From the NCBI GenBank assembly GCA_046484325.1, contig JAWOJB010000094.1, forward strand, positions 1 to 18,115: a stretch of 18,115 nucleotides of DNA. The letters run 5' to 3'. Each line of letters starts with the position of its first letter. The stretch's first letter is position 1. This DNA is from JAWOJB01 sp046484325 (GTDB lineage Bacteria; Actinomycetota; Acidimicrobiia; Spongiisociales; ZC4RG35). The position numbers and the translations under genes are program-made. This document shows, piece by piece, positions 10,442 through 17,473 of this stretch. The notes below the pieces were generated by a model that saw only the letters and a program-made list of their open reading frames with translations, did no database searches and was not told the origin of the DNA.

Positions 10442-11254
10442 TCAGCGCACGGCGCACGCCAGTCCCCAGTCGTAGTCCTGGAACCCCACGTTCGGTCGAA
10501 CCGTCGTCACCCACTTCGCCAGGTCCGGCGGCATCCATGGGCGGAGTGATTCGAGGATCCGGGACCGGCCGGCCGGGAGGAACGTAGGCATCCGGTGTGG
10601 CCTCACGAAGTCGGCGCCGTACCAAAGGAAGATCCTGGACAGCTCCACCCTCCGGGCCGCTCGGTCCACCACCATCGCCCCATCGGCCAGCAGGCGGCGC
10701 ATCTGGCCGTCGAGCTGGGTGGACACGTTGCCACTCCCGTATGGCTCTGATCGCAGGGTCGGGCACGACACCGATCCGCAGACGAGGGCGGCGTGGATGC
10801 GGGGATCGCCGAGGCGGCGGAGCTTGGCGTGCTCGACGGCGTCCAGCGAGAGATCCTCGCCGGCGACCGTGACGAACGGCCGGCGGAACCCGCCGGGTAC
10901 CCGGAGGACGGAAGGCTCTCCGGTACGGGATGCCTCGGCCGCCAGTAGGAGCGCACCGGCGTTGTAGAGGTTGATCCAGAAGGCGAGCGCCTCATCGGCT
11001 GTGAGTAGGTCGGGATCGGCCCGTTCCGCCTCCGCCACGTAGAGCCCGAGCGGGCCGGTCAGGTCCGGAAGCACCCGGGGACCTGCGCTCGCCAGCTCCC
11101 GGAGGGGCGGGGCGAGGGCTCGATGATCCCAGGCCTCAGATCCCGCAGGGCGGGGTGGCCGGACGGTGCGGAGCGACCGCCAGATCGACCATCCAACGAT
11201 GAGCGGGTTGGGGGAGTCGCTCACAGAAACGCCAACATCACCAGGTACCACCAT
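10442..11254 (-). CDS. DUF547 domain protein
   Basis: This 270-residue protein has the DUF547 hallmarks: FWINLYNAG (92-100) and HAALVCGSVSCPTLR (154-168), with H154, C159 and C164. The biochemical role of the family is not established; the conserved His/Cys residues have suggested a papain-like or metal site, which is inference. No signal peptide is apparent. The start is uncertain. ATG 11254 has AAAGGA only 2-3 nt upstream; GTG 11251 has better spacing, and GTG 11224 (VSDSPNPL) is also possible. It begins 6 bp after the oxidoreductase stop and is followed 10 bp later by the Rieske ORF, so it is probably co-transcribed with both. Confidence 0.85.
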   Translation of the reverse strand: MVVPGDVGVSVSDSPNPLIVGWSIWRSLRTVRPPRPAGSEAWDHRALAPPLRELASAGPRVLPDLTGPLGLYVAEAERADPDLLTADEALAFWINLYNAGALLLAAEASRTGEPSVLRVPGGFRRPFVTVAGEDLSLDAVEHAKLRRLGDPRIHAALVCGSVSCPTLRSEPYGSGNVSTQLDGQMRRLLADGAMVVDRAARRVELSRIFLWYGADFVRPHRMPTFLPAGRSRILESLRPWMPPDLAKWVTTVRPNVGFQDYDWGLACAVR

Positions 11255-11260
11255 GTTCCT

Positions 11261-12694
11261 TTACCGGAATCGGACGCCCTGCTCGTCCCGATAGGCCTCG
11301 AGAAGACGGAGCCACACCTCGGAAAGCGTCGGGAAGGAGGGGACGGCATGCCACAGGACGTCGAGCGGAACCTCGCCGACGATCGCGATCGTGGCCGCGT
11401 GGAGCAACTCGCCGGCGCGGGGTCCGACAAACGTGGCGCCGACGATGACCCTTCGGCCCGCATCCACCACCAGTTGCACGGTTCCGCCGTGACCCTTGCC
11501 CAGGATCGACGCAGCTGCCACGTGCCCGATGTCGTAGCGAACCGTGTTGACGTCGATGCCACGATCACGGGCCTCGCTCTCGGTCAGGCCCACCGCGGCG
11601 ATTTCGGGGCTCGTGAACACCACCCTGGGGGTGGCCTTGGCATCGCCCCAGGCCGAGGTGTCGGCTCCGTTGATGTGGGCGCCGGCGATGCGCCCCTGGT
11701 ACTTGCCCGTGTGGGTGAGGAGAGACCTGCCGTTGACGTCGCCGACCGCGTACAGCCATCCGCCGTCGACCGCGGCGACGAGGAGGTGGTCGTCGACCTC
11801 TAGGTACCGACCCGGCTCGAGCCCCACCGTCTCGAGGCCGAGGTCGTCGGTGTTGGCCCGCCGGCCGGTGGCGACCAGGACCTCGTCGGCTTCCATGATC
11901 GTGGTCGATCCATCGGCGAGGCGGACCTGGGCCCGCACCGGGCCATCGGTGCCGTCCCGTTCGATCCGCTCGGTCTCGGCCGACGTGTGGATGGCGATGC
12001 CCATCTTGGTGAGGGCGCGCTCGAGCTCGGCGCCGGCAAACGGCTCTTCACGGGAGAGCAGGTGGTCGAAGAGCTCGATCACGGTGACCTCGTCAGACCC
12101 CAGCCACTTCCAGGCCTGGGCCATCTCCACGCCGATGACGCCCCCGCCGATCACCAGCAGCCGGCGGGGCGGCTCCTTGACGGTCGTGATGTCACGGTTG
12201 TCCCACGTCGCGATCCCGGCCAGCCCGGGGATCGGCGGTGTCGCCGACGAGGTTCCGGTCGCCACCACCACCGCTCGCATGGCGGTATAGCGGGTGACCG
12301 TACCGTCGGTGCTGGTGACACTTACGGCACGCTCGCCGGCCAGCCGGGCATGGCCTCGGATCAGCTCGACGCCCACACCCTCCAGCCACGACACCTGGCC
12401 GGAGTCGTCCCAGTTGGAGGTGAAGGCGTCACGCCGCCTGAGGGCCTCGGCGACATCGATCTCCCCGGTGACGGCGCCACGGGCGCCCGGCACGCGGGCG
12501 ACCTCTTCCAGGGCCTCGCCCGGGCGGAGGAGTGCCTTGGAGGGCATGCACCCCCAGTAGGAGCATTCGCCTCCGACCAGCTCCCGCTCGACGATGGCAA
12601 CCCGCAGCCCGTCTCGGGCGGCGATGTCGGCAGCGTTCTCACCCGCCGGGCCGGCGCCGAGCACCAGCACGTCGTAGGTCGTTGGATCGGACAT
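11261..12694 (-). CDS. FAD-dependent pyridine nucleotide-disulfide oxidoreductase (dihydrolipoamide dehydrogenase-like)
   Basis: The protein has 477 residues. FAD-binding GAGPAG lies at 13-18, the redox-active disulfide is GGECSYWGC (C44 and C49), NAD(P)-binding IGGGVIGVE is at 182-190, the second FAD motif YAVGDVNG is at 315-322, and a C-terminal dimerisation domain ends in HAVPSFPTLSE (H449). In dihydrolipoamide dehydrogenases the last motif is usually HxHPTxSE, so this belongs to a related group whose disulfide substrate is unclear (lipoamide, mycothiol or quinone). ATG 12694 was chosen over the upstream in-frame ATG 12805. It has GGGGAG at 6-nt spacing and places the FAD motif at residue 13. 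No pyruvate-dehydrogenase partners are nearby, so it probably acts as a general redox enzyme. Confidence 0.9.
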   Translation of the reverse strand: MSDPTTYDVLVLGAGPAGENAADIAARDGLRVAIVERELVGGECSYWGCMPSKALLRPGEALEEVARVPGARGAVTGEIDVAEALRRRDAFTSNWDDSGQVSWLEGVGVELIRGHARLAGERAVSVTSTDGTVTRYTAMRAVVVATGTSSATPPIPGLAGIATWDNRDITTVKEPPRRLLVIGGGVIGVEMAQAWKWLGSDEVTVIELFDHLLSREEPFAGAELERALTKMGIAIHTSAETERIERDGTDGPVRAQVRLADGSTTIMEADEVLVATGRRANTDDLGLETVGLEPGRYLEVDDHLLVAAVDGGWLYAVGDVNGRSLLTHTGKYQGRIAGAHINGADTSAWGDAKATPRVVFTSPEIAAVGLTESEARDRGIDVNTVRYDIGHVAAASILGKGHGGTVQLVVDAGRRVIVGATFVGPRAGELLHAATIAIVGEVPLDVLWHAVPSFPTLSEVWLRLLEAYRDEQGVRFR

Positions 12695-12752
12695 GGCAGC
12701 TCCCCGGGTAGGTGTCGGCCGGTTCAACCGTCCCGATGGACGGATGCACGAC

Positions 12753-13097
12753 TCACGGTCGGGAGTGCGACAGTTCCGGTGCCTGCCGGCGGGGTAGCAG
12801 CGCACCGGCCAGGCCCCCTGCCGCCGCGCCGGTCACCGACTCGAGGAGTGCCCCCCCGATCGGGAGGATGGAAGGCCCGCCGAGGAGCCCGAATGCTGCC
12901 AGACCAAGCGCCGCCGCCGTGGCGAGTCCGAAACCGATCGCCGCGCCAATCGACCGGCGGCCGTTCCAGGAGACCGAGGCCGCCCCCGCCACGATGACCG
13001 GAGCCAGGTGGAAGGTGGTCGTCTCGCCGGCGGCGACGGCCACCGCCACCCACACGAGCACGAAGCCGAGCGCTGGGAGCAGATTGGTTCGAGTCAT
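12753..13097 (-). CDS. Small integral membrane protein, unknown function
   Basis: The ORF of 114 residues starts at ATG 13097. It has four hydrophobic segments of roughly 18-22 residues: about 5-23 (NLLPALGFVLVWVAVAVAA), 28-43, 48-72 (SIGAAIGFGLATAAALGLAA) and 75-100, rich in Ala/Gly, with a basic C-terminal tail (LLPRRQAPELSHSRP). I do not recognise a family. Third-position GC is high, which supports a real gene. It is the first gene of the minus-strand series, 58 bp upstream of the oxidoreductase, and is divergent from the TlpA-like gene. Confidence 0.72.
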   Translation of the reverse strand: MTRTNLLPALGFVLVWVAVAVAAGETTTFHLAPVIVAGAASVSWNGRRSIGAAIGFGLATAAALGLAAFGLLGGPSILPIGGALLESVTGAAAGGLAGALLPRRQAPELSHSRP

Positions 13098-13243
13098 GGA
13101 GCGGACAACCGCAGGCGGTGAGGCATCCGGCGTCGAGTGTCGGAGGCCGGACGCTCCGGGCTTGTGTCGGCATCCCGACCATCTGGGGTTAAGCGATCGC
13201 CCTCTCCGGTTGGCAGGAGCGACCCGTCCAACGGAGCAACGAC

Positions 13244-13753
13244 ATGATCCATCCCCGCATCATCGGACTCATCGTCGGCGGAGTCGCCCTGCTGACTGCG
13301 TTCCTCGTCATCCTCGACACCCGAGAAGCCGACACGGCGCCGGATGCTCCTGACATCGAGCTCATCTACTTCGACGGCAGCGTCGGCCACGTCGCCGACT
13401 TCCGGGGGACTCCCGTCGTCCTCAACTTCTGGGCGTCGTGGTGCCCGGCCTGCGTCGCCGAGCTTCCCGATTTCCAGGAGGTCCACGAGAGCCTCGGCGA
13501 CCGGGTGGTGTTCGTGGGACTCAACATGCAGGAGATCGACCGGAGGTCCGCCGAGGCCCTCATCGAGCAGACCGGCGTGACCTACCTGCTGGCCGACGAT
13601 CCCGACGGAGCCATCTACCGGAGCCTCGGGGGCATCGCCATGCCGACCACGGTCATCCTCGACGCCGGCGGGGCGGTGGCCCGGGTCCATGCCGGCGTCC
13701 TGTTCGGCGACGACCTGCGGGCGCTGGTGGAGGAGGTCCTGGCCACCTCATGA
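13244..13753 (+). CDS. TlpA/ResA-like membrane-anchored thioredoxin
   Basis: The protein has 169 residues. An N-terminal signal anchor (about 7-25, IGLIVGGVALLTAFLVIL) is followed by a thioredoxin fold facing the outside of the cell. The active site is WCPAC (C67 and C70) within VVLNFWASWCPAC, and the cis-proline loop is AMPTT (P134). Such proteins reduce disulfides of exported proteins, commonly in cytochrome c maturation. They receive electrons through a CcdA/DsbD membrane protein, which is the next gene (4-bp ATGA overlap). ATG 13244 has GGAG at 8-nt spacing. No cytochrome c or heme-lyase gene is visible here, so the target is unknown. Confidence 0.9.
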   Translation: MIHPRIIGLIVGGVALLTAFLVILDTREADTAPDAPDIELIYFDGSVGHVADFRGTPVVLNFWASWCPACVAELPDFQEVHESLGDRVVFVGLNMQEIDRRSAEALIEQTGVTYLLADDPDGAIYRSLGGIAMPTTVILDAGGAVARVHAGVLFGDDLRALVEEVLATS

Positions 13754-14637
13754 GCTCGATCCTCGTCGCCGCCTTCGCCGCCGGCATGGTGTCCACCGTT
13801 AACCCGTGCGGGTTCGCCATGCTCCCCGCCTACCTCGGCTACTACCTGGGCGACCAGAGCGGGCGCCGAGCGGGTCAGGCGGGCACGGTGGCGATGTTCG
13901 TGTCCGCCGGGTTCCTCGCCGTGTTCACGGCTGCGGGTCTGCTGATCGGGCTCGGGGTACGGGCCGTGGTGAGCGCGCTCCCGTGGCTGGCCCTGGCGGT
14001 GGGCTTGGGTCTGGTGCTCGCCGGGCTCGCCCAGCTGCTGGGCCACCGGATCATCCCCTATCTGCGGGGACCCTCACGTGCCCGCCGGGGCGACTCACCG
14101 GCCGGCATGTTCGTATTCGGTGTCTCCTATGCCGTCGCCTCCCTCTCATGCACGCTCCCGATCTTCCTCAGCCTGGTCACCGGGGCGATCGCCTCCGGCT
14201 CACCGGCCCAGGCCGTCCTCACCTTCGTCGCCTACGGAGCCGGCATGGCGCTGGTGGTGGTCGGACTCACGGTGGCGGTGGCCGGGGGCCACCGGACGAT
14301 CATCGATCGCATCAGACCCATCGCCGCCCGTCTCGATGCCATCTCCGGGTGGGTGATGACCGCAGCCGGGCTTTTCATCATCTGGTACTGGGCCACCGTG
14401 CTGTCCGCCGGCTCGCTCGTCCTGGGCGCCAACCCCCTGGTGCGGGCCATCGACCGGTGGTCTGCGGCGGCCACCGGCTTCGTCGCCGCTCGTCCGCTGC
14501 TCGTGGCCGCCGGACTGATCGGACTGGTGCTGCTCGCCGCCCTCCGGGTACGGCGACGGCGCGGTCACGCTACCGGCGATCACCTGCTCGAGGGCGCGGA
14601 ATCCCCGGCGCCAGATGAGTCGCTCGGCCGCCGGTGA
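13750..14637 (+). CDS. CcdA/DsbD-family transmembrane thiol electron carrier
   Basis: This membrane protein of 295 residues begins MSSILVAAFAAGMVSTVNPC. It has about seven hydrophobic segments. The two conserved cysteines of the family are C20 (NPCGF) and C134 (SLSCTLP), each in an early transmembrane helix of one of two repeats. It passes electrons from cytoplasmic thioredoxin across the membrane to an extracytoplasmic partner, here almost certainly the coupled TlpA-like protein. The ATG overlaps the stop of that gene by 4 bp. The C-terminal ~30 residues are charged and probably cytoplasmic. Its stop overlaps a GTG (14634) that opens the damaged AhpD-like gene. Confidence 0.9.
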   Translation: MSSILVAAFAAGMVSTVNPCGFAMLPAYLGYYLGDQSGRRAGQAGTVAMFVSAGFLAVFTAAGLLIGLGVRAVVSALPWLALAVGLGLVLAGLAQLLGHRIIPYLRGPSRARRGDSPAGMFVFGVSYAVASLSCTLPIFLSLVTGAIASGSPAQAVLTFVAYGAGMALVVVGLTVAVAGGHRTIIDRIRPIAARLDAISGWVMTAAGLFIIWYWATVLSAGSLVLGANPLVRAIDRWSAAATGFVAARPLLVAAGLIGLVLLAALRVRRRRGHATGDHLLEGAESPAPDESLGRR

Positions 14638-15267
14638 TCAACGGGAGGGGGCCGACCACGCCGAGGGTGCCGATCCACGACCTGACCACCGCCCCCGACG
14701 AGAGCCGTGCGGCTCTCGCCCGCCAGGCGGCCCAACAGGGGCGGGTGATCGGCATGTACGACGCAGCCGAACACGTGCTCTCGACGACCTCATCCCTGGG
14801 CGACCGGTCCGCCGGGCCATCCACCTGACGGTGGCAGCGGTCAACGAGTGCGAGTATTGCCAGGCGGTTTCCACCCGGGCAGCCCGGCAGGTGGGCTTCG
14901 ATCTGGAGACCACGATCCAGATTCGGCACGGATGCGTGCCGGCGCGCTCGGACCTCACCGCCCTCCTCCAACTCGCCCGCCAGCTCGCCGACCGGCGGGG
15001 ACACGTCGACCAACCCACGTGGAACAAGGCTCTTGCCGCAGGATGGACCCCCCGGCATCTCTCGGGGCCTATGCCGAGGTGGTGCGCACGATCCTGGGCA
15101 ACTATTTCAACCATCTCGTGGACACCGAGCTCGATCTCCCGGCGGCGCCTCCGGCGGCCGGCGGCCGCAGCGGAGGGGCGGACTGTCGGGACTCGGACGG
15201 TGTGGGCGGGCTCGGCCCTTCGACTCCGTTCACCAACATTGACGAGTCCACCCGCCCGAAGGAGTGA
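14634..15267 (+). pseudogene. AhpD/carboxymuconolactone-decarboxylase-like gene with two frameshifts
   Basis: One protein is readable across three frames. The N-terminal part (VPIHDLTTAPDESRAALAR, then GRVIGMYDAAEHV) is in the frame of 14634. The core (AIHLTVAAVNECEYCQAV, then TALLQLARQLADRRGHV) follows a shift near 14780. The C-terminal part (AYAEVVRTILGNYFNHLVDT) follows a shift near 15060. The redox motif C-E-Y-C is intact. Both shifts lie in CTCTCG contexts and each equals one lost (or two gained) bases; the second is neatly repaired by one extra G in the GGGG run at 15063-15066. The region between the first segment and the core is also shorter than I expect for the family. It is either a decayed gene or two sequencing/assembly errors. 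It follows ccdA-like by a 4-bp overlap, which suggests a thiol-redox role when intact. Confidence 0.7.
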
Positions 15268-15269
15268 GT

Positions 15270-15617
15270 ATGTCCATTGTTTCCGCGTTTCGAGCACATC
15301 GACGTGAGGTTTCGGGCTCCCGTCAGGCGATCTGGAACGACGAGGTGATCGCCCGCTCACCGACCACGACGACCGTCGACGGCTACGAGTACTTCCCCAC
15401 CGATACCGTCAGCTGGGAGCGCCTCGAGCGGAGCGAGCGGACGAGCGTCTGCCCGTGGAAGGGGGTCGCCACCTACTACGACGTGGTCGTGGGTGATCGC
15501 CGACTGGAAGGGGCCGCCTGGGTGTACGAGAACCCGAAGCCAGCGGCCGACCACATCCGGGGTCAGGTCGCCTTCTGGCAGGGGGTGGCAGTCGAGGCGG
15601 CGCCCGTTCCGGAGTGA
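15270..15617 (+). CDS. DUF427 family protein
   Basis: This small cytoplasmic protein of 115 residues has the DUF427 pattern: the N-terminal strand region SRQAIWNDEVIARS, then YEYFPTDTVSWERLERSE, followed by CPWKGVATYYDV and AAWVYENPKPAADHI, ending with a VAFWQGV segment. The family is widespread in actinobacteria and its function is not established. ATG 15270 was chosen because AAGGAG at 15259-15264 gives a 5-nt spacing. GTG 15264, overlapping the preceding stop, is possible but lies in the ribosome binding site. Confidence 0.88.
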   Translation: MSIVSAFRAHRREVSGSRQAIWNDEVIARSPTTTTVDGYEYFPTDTVSWERLERSERTSVCPWKGVATYYDVVVGDRRLEGAAWVYENPKPAADHIRGQVAFWQGVAVEAAPVPE

Positions 15618-15738
15618 CCACACGCCAGGCATGGAGCGGGCCGGAGAGCTCGGTCCGTCTCCAGTCCGTCGGACAACCCGTGGCGATGCGAGGTGACGCC
15701 AGTCGTTGACGGCGATATCGACTGGATCTGCAGGGCTT

Positions 15739-15771
15739 CTCCACGTTTCGCCTGGTCGGCGACGTGTGGAG
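15739..15771 (+). repeat. Long hairpin abutting the tRNA fragment
   Basis: CTCCACGTTTCGCC (15739-15752) pairs with GGCGACGTGTGGAG (15758-15771) around a 5-nt loop TGGTC. There are 14 positions with one T/C mismatch and two G-U pairs. There is no T-tract after it, so it is not an obvious intrinsic terminator. It lies exactly where the 5' half of the tRNA should be and may be part of a recombination site or a remnant structure. Confidence 0.55.
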
Positions 15772-15772
15772 G

Positions 15773-15819
15773 GCAGACTGTTAATCCGTTGGTTGTGAGT
15801 TCGAGTCTCACCCCCGGAG
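15773..15819 (+). other. 3' fragment of tRNA-Asn (anticodon GTT), probable attachment-site remnant
   Basis: The anticodon arm has loop CTGTTAA (15778-15784, GTT at 15780-15782). Its stem is GCAGA/TCCGT, with one A/C mismatch. A 5-nt variable loop, a perfect T-arm (GTGAG, loop TTCGAGT, CTCAC; 15795-15811), the acceptor 3' strand CCCCGGA (15812-15818) and discriminator G follow. The required 5' acceptor strand TCCGGGG and a D-arm are absent upstream. A break in the anticodon stem is typical of tyrosine-recombinase att cores in tRNA genes, which is known for integrative elements; that this is one is inference. Confidence 0.7.
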
Positions 15820-15892
15820 CCCCCATGACCTGGTGCTTTGCGCCCTCGTCTGCTCCTTCAAGTGAGCCTAACCCGTGATCGGTGGCTGAGCG

Positions 15893-16294
15893 GTGGCAGA
15901 GGACCAGGATTGGCCGGAGGGCTGGGAGCCGGGGAGCTGGGTGGGTCGTCTCCGCTGCGAGGCATGTGATCGGTCGCTCTGGTATCACTTGGAGGAACTC
16001 CCAAGCTATGTCGGGCACCAGCGTGTCGGTGACCCTCCTCCGGTCCCGTCGCTGGTCTTCATCCGGGGGGTGGAGCGGGAGCGACGGGGCGAGTATGCGG
16101 CTCCGCTTCCCCCACCGGGCAAGCGTCGCCGGATCCGGGAGGCTGCCGGTCTGGACCTTGAAGAGGTCGCCTCGATGGTGTGGGAGGAGTATCAGGTGCT
16201 CCCTGACAACACCAAGAAGTACGAGGTCGTCGCAGACACGGTATCGCGGTGGGAGAAAGCGGCTGGATACGACGCGAATGGGAAGCCCCAGTAA
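15893..16294 (+). CDS. Helix-turn-helix-like small protein, C-terminus apparently cut by a stop codon
   Basis: The ORF of 133 residues begins at a GTG. The N-terminal half contains WVGRLRCEACDRSLW with a single CxxC, followed by a linker. The C-terminal half resembles an XRE-type helix-turn-helix: RRIREAAGLDLEEVASMVW, then VADTVSRWEKAAGY, with an unusually long spacer between. It is probably a DNA-binding regulator from a mobile element; the specific family is not recognised. After TAA 16292 the same frame stays open to TAG 16394 with coding-like text (PTGTLREAYSRVLLDLLRAA). This suggests that the original C-terminus was longer. The start codon has no clear ribosome binding site. Confidence 0.6.
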   Translation: MAEDQDWPEGWEPGSWVGRLRCEACDRSLWYHLEELPSYVGHQRVGDPPPVPSLVFIRGVERERRGEYAAPLPPPGKRRRIREAAGLDLEEVASMVWEEYQVLPDNTKKYEVVADTVSRWEKAAGYDANGKPQ

Positions 16295-16396
16295 GCGGGG
16301 AGAGGGAGGGAGCCGACCGGGACGCTGCGGGAGGCGTACTCCCGAGTCCTGCTCGACCTGCTGAGGGCCGCCCCTGACCCCTCCTCTACTGGGTAG
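16295..16396 (+). pseudogene. In-frame continuation of the helix-turn-helix gene after its stop
   Basis: This 34-codon extension has no start codon of its own. Most third positions are G or C, and the helical-looking TLREAYSRVLLDLLRAA is the kind of tail seen after VSRWE-type helix-turn-helix domains. A pair of compensating small indels near 16290-16312, or a nonsense mutation, would explain it. A 6-bp hairpin (CGGGAG/CTCCCG, 16328-16344) lies inside. Confidence 0.4.
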
Positions 16397-16608
16397 TCGC
16401 TGAGCGTCACGGACTGTCGGTTGCACTTCTCCTGATCGGAGTTCTGAAATGGCGCGACCCGCCAGCACCGGCGGGCCACGACCTAGAGCACCTGCGAGGG
16501 CCAACTCGACAGGAGATAGTTGCAATAGACAACAATAGCAGAGGGCCTTCGGGTGCTGGCCTGACCGTCATCGAGGGTGGCCTCTCAGCCAGCGTTCGTT
16601 CCGAGCCG

Positions 16609-17391
16609 GTGGCCCCCCGACGGGTGGTTCCGCGACCCCCAGCCACGGTGGCGATCGGGCGGCCCGGCATCATCGTCTACGAGGCTCTGTGGGAGGCCTT
16701 GCCGGAGACGCGGTCGGCCCGGGGATGTCGGACCGTGGCGTATCGGGGCGTCCACCTGCGAACCGGCAGGACGATCGCCATCGGGCTGCCGTGCCGGTCC
16801 TACTCCTGCCGGGGCCCCGGCTGTGGGCAACGGGTGGTCGACGGGAAGTTGACGAAGTTCATGTTGATGGCGCGGAGCTGCCCGGTGATGTGGTTCGCCA
16901 CCGCCGATCACCTCAGGTTTGACTCGGCGAGGCTGTCAAACCGTCTGTACGAGAAGCGTCGACATGACGACGATGGGTACGTCTGGGTGGAACGCGACGA
17001 CGGCGCGGTGTGGATCCTCGCCACCCTCGACCTGGGCGGTCGGCTCAGCCCGACCGGGTTCATTCCCGTCACCGCCCAGCAGGCGACCGACGCGATGGCG
17101 GCGGCGCTTCGGCTCCCCGGCGTGGCCCGGGTCCAGTTCTCGAACGACTGGCCGAACCTCGCCCAGGAGGAGGAGCGGGAGGAAGGTGAGCCGGAGTACG
17201 AATGGTTTGGGGCATTCTCCGACGACGCCTGGGAGGAGACGAAGCGGGAGGCGGCCGCGCTGGCCGAGGAACGCTTCGGCGTCCCGGTGGACCCCGAGTG
17301 GCCTGTCCTCTTCGGCACGTCCCCGCGGCTCGGAGTGCGAGACTGGATCGACTGCCTTGAAGTCGTGATCGAGAGACGCGGGAGCCACTAG
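16609..17391 (+). CDS. Unrecognised 260-aa protein of accessory region
   Basis: I do not recognise this protein. GTG 16609 opens 260 codons with high third-position GC; a start slightly downstream is also possible. Visible features are GIIVYEALWEAL near residues 23-36, a cysteine-rich segment CRSYSCRGPGCG (about 62-73) that could bind zinc, FMLMARSCPVMWFATADHLRF, a mixed strand/helix region with DGYVWVERDDGAVWILATLDL, and an acidic stretch EEEREEGEPEYEWFG. The C-terminal part has AFSDDAWEETKREAAALAEERF. It sits directly upstream of the convergent ~20-bp repeat arrays, so a replication-initiator or repeat-binding role is conceivable but unproven. The frame also remains open upstream to 16378, but without a usable start and with poorer codon bias. 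Confidence 0.65.
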   Translation: MAPRRVVPRPPATVAIGRPGIIVYEALWEALPETRSARGCRTVAYRGVHLRTGRTIAIGLPCRSYSCRGPGCGQRVVDGKLTKFMLMARSCPVMWFATADHLRFDSARLSNRLYEKRRHDDDGYVWVERDDGAVWILATLDLGGRLSPTGFIPVTAQQATDAMAAALRLPGVARVQFSNDWPNLAQEEEREEGEPEYEWFGAFSDDAWEETKREAAALAEERFGVPVDPEWPVLFGTSPRLGVRDWIDCLEVVIERRGSH

Positions 17392-17397
17392 ACCAAT

Positions 17398-17458
17398 CGG
17401 AGGGTCCGTCTATCTCCCGAGGGTTCATCTTGGTATCCCGAGACTTCATCTATTCCTG
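17398..17458 (+). repeat. Left repeat array: three ~20-bp units, plus orientation
   Basis: Three adjacent imperfect units begin at 17398, 17418 and 17439. They share the core C(G)GAG(G/A)(G/C)T(T/C)C(A/G)TCT; the second and third units lack one G. Spacing is 20-21 bp. The same unit occurs in the opposite orientation at 17471-17554, so the two arrays face each other across an A/T-richer centre. They resemble iterons or clustered protein-binding sites rather than CRISPR, since there are no unique spacers. Confidence 0.7.
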
Positions 17459-17473
17459 ATATCTATTCCTGAT
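17448..17473 (+). repeat. Perfect 13-bp tandem duplication
   Basis: ATCTATTCCTGAT occurs twice head to tail (17448-17460 and 17461-17473). It lies in the A/T-richer centre between the two convergent arrays and overlaps the end of the left array and the start of the right one. Confidence 0.8.

Larger units (their letters stand above)
15618..15892. other. Non-coding stretch with hairpins and a tRNA fragment
   Basis: No credible gene is seen in these 275 bp. It contains a 7-bp inverted repeat (CCAGTCG/CGACTGG, 15699-15725, 13-nt loop), a long hairpin at 15739-15771 and a tRNA-Asn 3' fragment at 15773-15819, described separately. It marks the change from conserved chromosomal-type genes to accessory-looking DNA. 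Confidence 0.5.

Noticed and set aside
12695..12805. Upstream ATG 12805 as the start of the FAD oxidoreductase
   Set aside because: It adds 37 basic low-complexity residues and overlaps the small membrane gene; ATG 12694 has a good ribosome binding site and the right distance to the FAD motif.
15773..15819. tRNA fragment as a possible tRNA-Sec supporting the selenoprotein
   Set aside because: The anticodon is GTT (Asn), not TCA, and neither the long variable arm nor the extended acceptor of tRNA-Sec is present.
16458..16475. CCCGCC/GGCGGG hairpin as a transcription terminator
   Set aside because: The stem is only 6 bp and is not followed by a T-run.
16449..16538. 29-codon ORF beginning MARPASTGG with GGAG at 7-nt spacing
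   Set aside because: Despite the good ribosome-binding sequence, codon bias is poor and the product is short and low-complexity. It could be a leader peptide, but support is too weak.
16378..16608. Upstream extension of the 260-aa protein frame
   Set aside because: The frame is open and looks somewhat protein-like (for example TRQEIVAIDNN), but it has no ATG, GTG or TTG and weaker third-position GC than the gene body.
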